Source: Fibrobacteria bacterium | Lineage (GTDB): Bacteria; Fibrobacterota; Fibrobacteria; UBA5070 | Direction of reading: 5' to 3' | Length of the DNA: 64,000 nt | NCBI GenBank assembly: GCA_020633825.1 | Contig: JACKCV010000007.1 | Coordinates: 5,448 to 69,447, forward strand | In this document: positions 62,726 through 64,000 of the stretch, piece after piece | Numbering within the stretch: the stretch's first letter is position 1 | Layout: the number at the start of each line of letters is the position of its first letter | Notes under the pieces: model-generated | What the model was told of the DNA's origin: nothing | The model's database searches: none | The model's input: only the letters and a program-made list of their open reading frames with translations | Position numbers and translations under genes: made by a program

Positions 62726-63823
62726 ATGCCCGTCCTGAGCCTGCTTCTGGCCCTGGCCTCCTGGGCCGGGCCTCGCCCTGCGGAGACCTTCCTCCCCGCC
62801 GACGCCCCGGGCGTCGCGGTCTTCGGTCGCGCCGGTGTCGTGGAGGGCGGAATCCGTCTGGCCTGGCCCGGATCGGGGATCCGCGCCTCCTTCTCCGGGG
62901 ACACCTGCGAGGTGCGGCTGGCTTCCACGGGGGCCATCCTGTCGGTGGTCCTCGACGGGCGCCCGCAGAAGGACATCGTCCTGGGTGTCGTGCAGGACAC
63001 CGTCCTCCGGTTCGAAGGCTCCCGCCGGCGCAGGACGCATCTCCTGGAGCTCGGGAAGAAGACCGAAGGTTCCGTCGGGCATCTGGACTTCCGGGGAATC
63101 CGCATGGAAGCCCATCCGGAGGGTCTGCCGGTACCCCCGCAGCGGCGGATCGAGTTTTTCGGCAACTCCATCACCTGCGGATACGGTGTCCTCGATTCGG
63201 TGAAGGAGCATCACTTCGATCCCGCGACGCAGGATGTGTTCTCCGCTTGGGGATGGTTGGCCGGGCAGGAGTTGCGCGCCGACACCCGGACGATCTGCGC
63301 CTCCGGAAAGGGGTTGGTCCGCAACTACGGAGGTTCCACCTCCGACATCCTGCCCCGGACCTTCAATCGGGTCTTCCCGGATCCCTCGGCCCCGAAGGCG
63401 ATTCCCTCGCCCTGGCAACCGCAGGTCGTGGTGGTGAATCTCGGGACCAACGACTTCTCCTTCTTCCCGCCCCCGGATTCCGCGGACTGGGAACGCTCGA
63501 TCGAGGTCTTCATCCAAGACCTCCGAAAGGGGTACGGACCGGTTCCGGTGGTCCTGGCCGATGGACCCATGCTGTCCGACTACTGGCCCCAACGTCCGGA
63601 TGGCACGCCCTTCCCGAGTCTGACTACGGTCCGTTCCCACCTGGAGCGTGTCGCCGGTAGAATTCCAGGCGTCCGGGTGCTGCATCTCACCCCCAACGAT
63701 CCCAAGCGCGGCTATGGCGCCGATTGGCACCCGAATCGAGCCCAGCAACGCCTCAACGCGCAGGAAGCCGCACGATTCCTCGCACCTCTTCTCGATTCCC
63801 TGGAGTCGGCATCGGCCAAATGA
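62726..63823 (+). CDS. Secreted CE2-like acetylxylan/acyl esterase (SGNH fold)
   Basis: The 365-residue protein has a signal peptide (VLSLLLALASWAGP), an N-terminal jelly-roll (about 25-135) with GIRLAWPGSGIRASFSGD, and a C-terminal SGNH domain starting EFFGNSITCGYG (nucleophile Ser148), then VVVNLGTNDFS and ADWHPN with the catalytic Asp-His. This two-domain order is that of carbohydrate esterase family 2, which removes acetyl groups from plant polysaccharides. It starts three bases after ilvD and has no ribosome site of its own, so it is probably read from the ilvD transcript. Signal peptide and family together support an extracellular or periplasmic role in polysaccharide deacetylation. Confidence 0.85.
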   Translation: MPVLSLLLALASWAGPRPAETFLPADAPGVAVFGRAGVVEGGIRLAWPGSGIRASFSGDTCEVRLASTGAILSVVLDGRPQKDIVLGVVQDTVLRFEGSRRRRTHLLELGKKTEGSVGHLDFRGIRMEAHPEGLPVPPQRRIEFFGNSITCGYGVLDSVKEHHFDPATQDVFSAWGWLAGQELRADTRTICASGKGLVRNYGGSTSDILPRTFNRVFPDPSAPKAIPSPWQPQVVVVNLGTNDFSFFPPPDSADWERSIEVFIQDLRKGYGPVPVVLADGPMLSDYWPQRPDGTPFPSLTTVRSHLERVAGRIPGVRVLHLTPNDPKRGYGADWHPNRAQQRLNAQEAARFLAPLLDSLESASAK

Positions 63824-63908
63824 CCGCTCCCGACTCGGCGCTCCCCGTCCGGGCCGGAAAAGGTGGATTCGATGGTCGTGGGCGCCCGCCGGCAGGGCGA
63901 CGGGAATT

Positions 63909-63931
63909 GCCCATTCCGGTCGGGAATGGGC
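63909..63931. terminator. Inverted repeat between convergent genes, possible terminator
   Basis: A perfect 9-bp stem (63909-63917 with 63923-63931, loop of 5) lies between the esterase gene and the minus-strand gene at the window edge. No T tract follows on either strand, so it may terminate weakly or not at all. Confidence 0.4.
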
Positions 63932-63962
63932 GGATCGGCCGCCTTCGTCGAGGGGTTGGGAA

Positions 63963-64000
63963 TCAGCCGGCCGCGGCTTCCTTCATCACACCCGCGAGCA
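63963..64000 (-). CDS. C-terminal end of a minus-strand gene, cut by the window edge
   Basis: A minus-strand frame entering from the right edge reads LAGVMKEAAAG and stops at 63963-63965. The composition is protein-like and the position after a convergent inverted repeat is plausible. Too short to identify. Confidence 0.4.
   Translation of the reverse strand, partial: LAGVMKEAAAG

Noticed and set aside
60581..63748. A minus-strand frame of over 1000 codons ending in the IS3 fragment
   Set aside because: Only the last 40 residues are transposase; the rest is antisense to ilvD and the CE2-like gene, so it is not a large transposase gene.

Overview
The window is a high-GC (mostly mid-60s percent by eye), gene-dense chromosomal segment of a Gram-negative, fermentative bacterium. 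The outer-membrane assembly lipoprotein BamD, many signal-peptide and lipobox proteins and a predicted outer-membrane barrel indicate a diderm envelope. Pyruvate:ferredoxin oxidoreductase and a complete methylmalonyl-CoA (succinate to propionate) gene set indicate anaerobic metabolism. Large secreted proteins with repeat domains, one with a Por/T9SS-like C-terminal domain, fit the FCB group. Fibrobacterota is my best guess, but that is inference, not proof. No rRNA, tRNA or CRISPR was seen.

Layout. 0-3.5 kb: small membrane and secreted proteins (CPBP protease with zinc ribbon, zinc-ribbon membrane protein, LprI-like secreted protein, cation-diffusion transporter). 3.5-8.6 kb, minus strand: nrdR behind a DEAD-box helicase gene, then a lipoprotein / beta-barrel / EEP-phosphatase lipoprotein cluster. 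8.7-16.2 kb: mnmG, bamD, nifJ coupled to a DHOD-like gene, closed by a good terminator. 16.5-26.4 kb: a small membrane protein and a giant secreted double protease (M4 plus S8) ending in nine 225-bp repeats and interrupted by one frameshift. 27.1-31.2 kb, minus strand: NUDIX hydrolase and a heterodimeric ABC exporter, all overlapping by 4 bp. 31.3-37.2 kb: der, a PlsY-GpsA fusion, a MerR regulator and an ABC transporter in one compact operon. 37.3-45.6 kb: a second subtilase, an SGNH hydrolase, an NFACT-R protein divergent from a zinc-finger protein, a secreted repeat protein and an HtrA lipoprotein. 45.8-52.7 kb: the propionate operon mce-mmdA-(OadG-like)-BCCP-mutA-mutB, closed by a terminator. 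52.9-54.9 kb: a KimA-like transporter. 55.3-60.6 kb: an AT-richer island with a secreted lipase-like protein, whose start is followed by an 11-C tract, and a propeller-like lipoprotein, flanked by an IS3 transposase scar. 60.9-64 kb: ilvD, a CE2-like esterase and the end of one more gene.

Functional links. NifJ makes acetyl-CoA and reduced ferredoxin from pyruvate. The mut/mmd operon turns succinyl-CoA into propionyl-CoA plus CO2. The der/plsY-gpsA operon joins ribosome assembly and the first steps of phospholipid synthesis. The secreted proteases, esterases and repeat proteins suggest extracellular polymer degradation. Three secreted or lipoprotein genes have frames broken at G or C homopolymers. 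This may reflect sequence error or real contingency switching, and it needs read-level checking before any of these genes is called dead.
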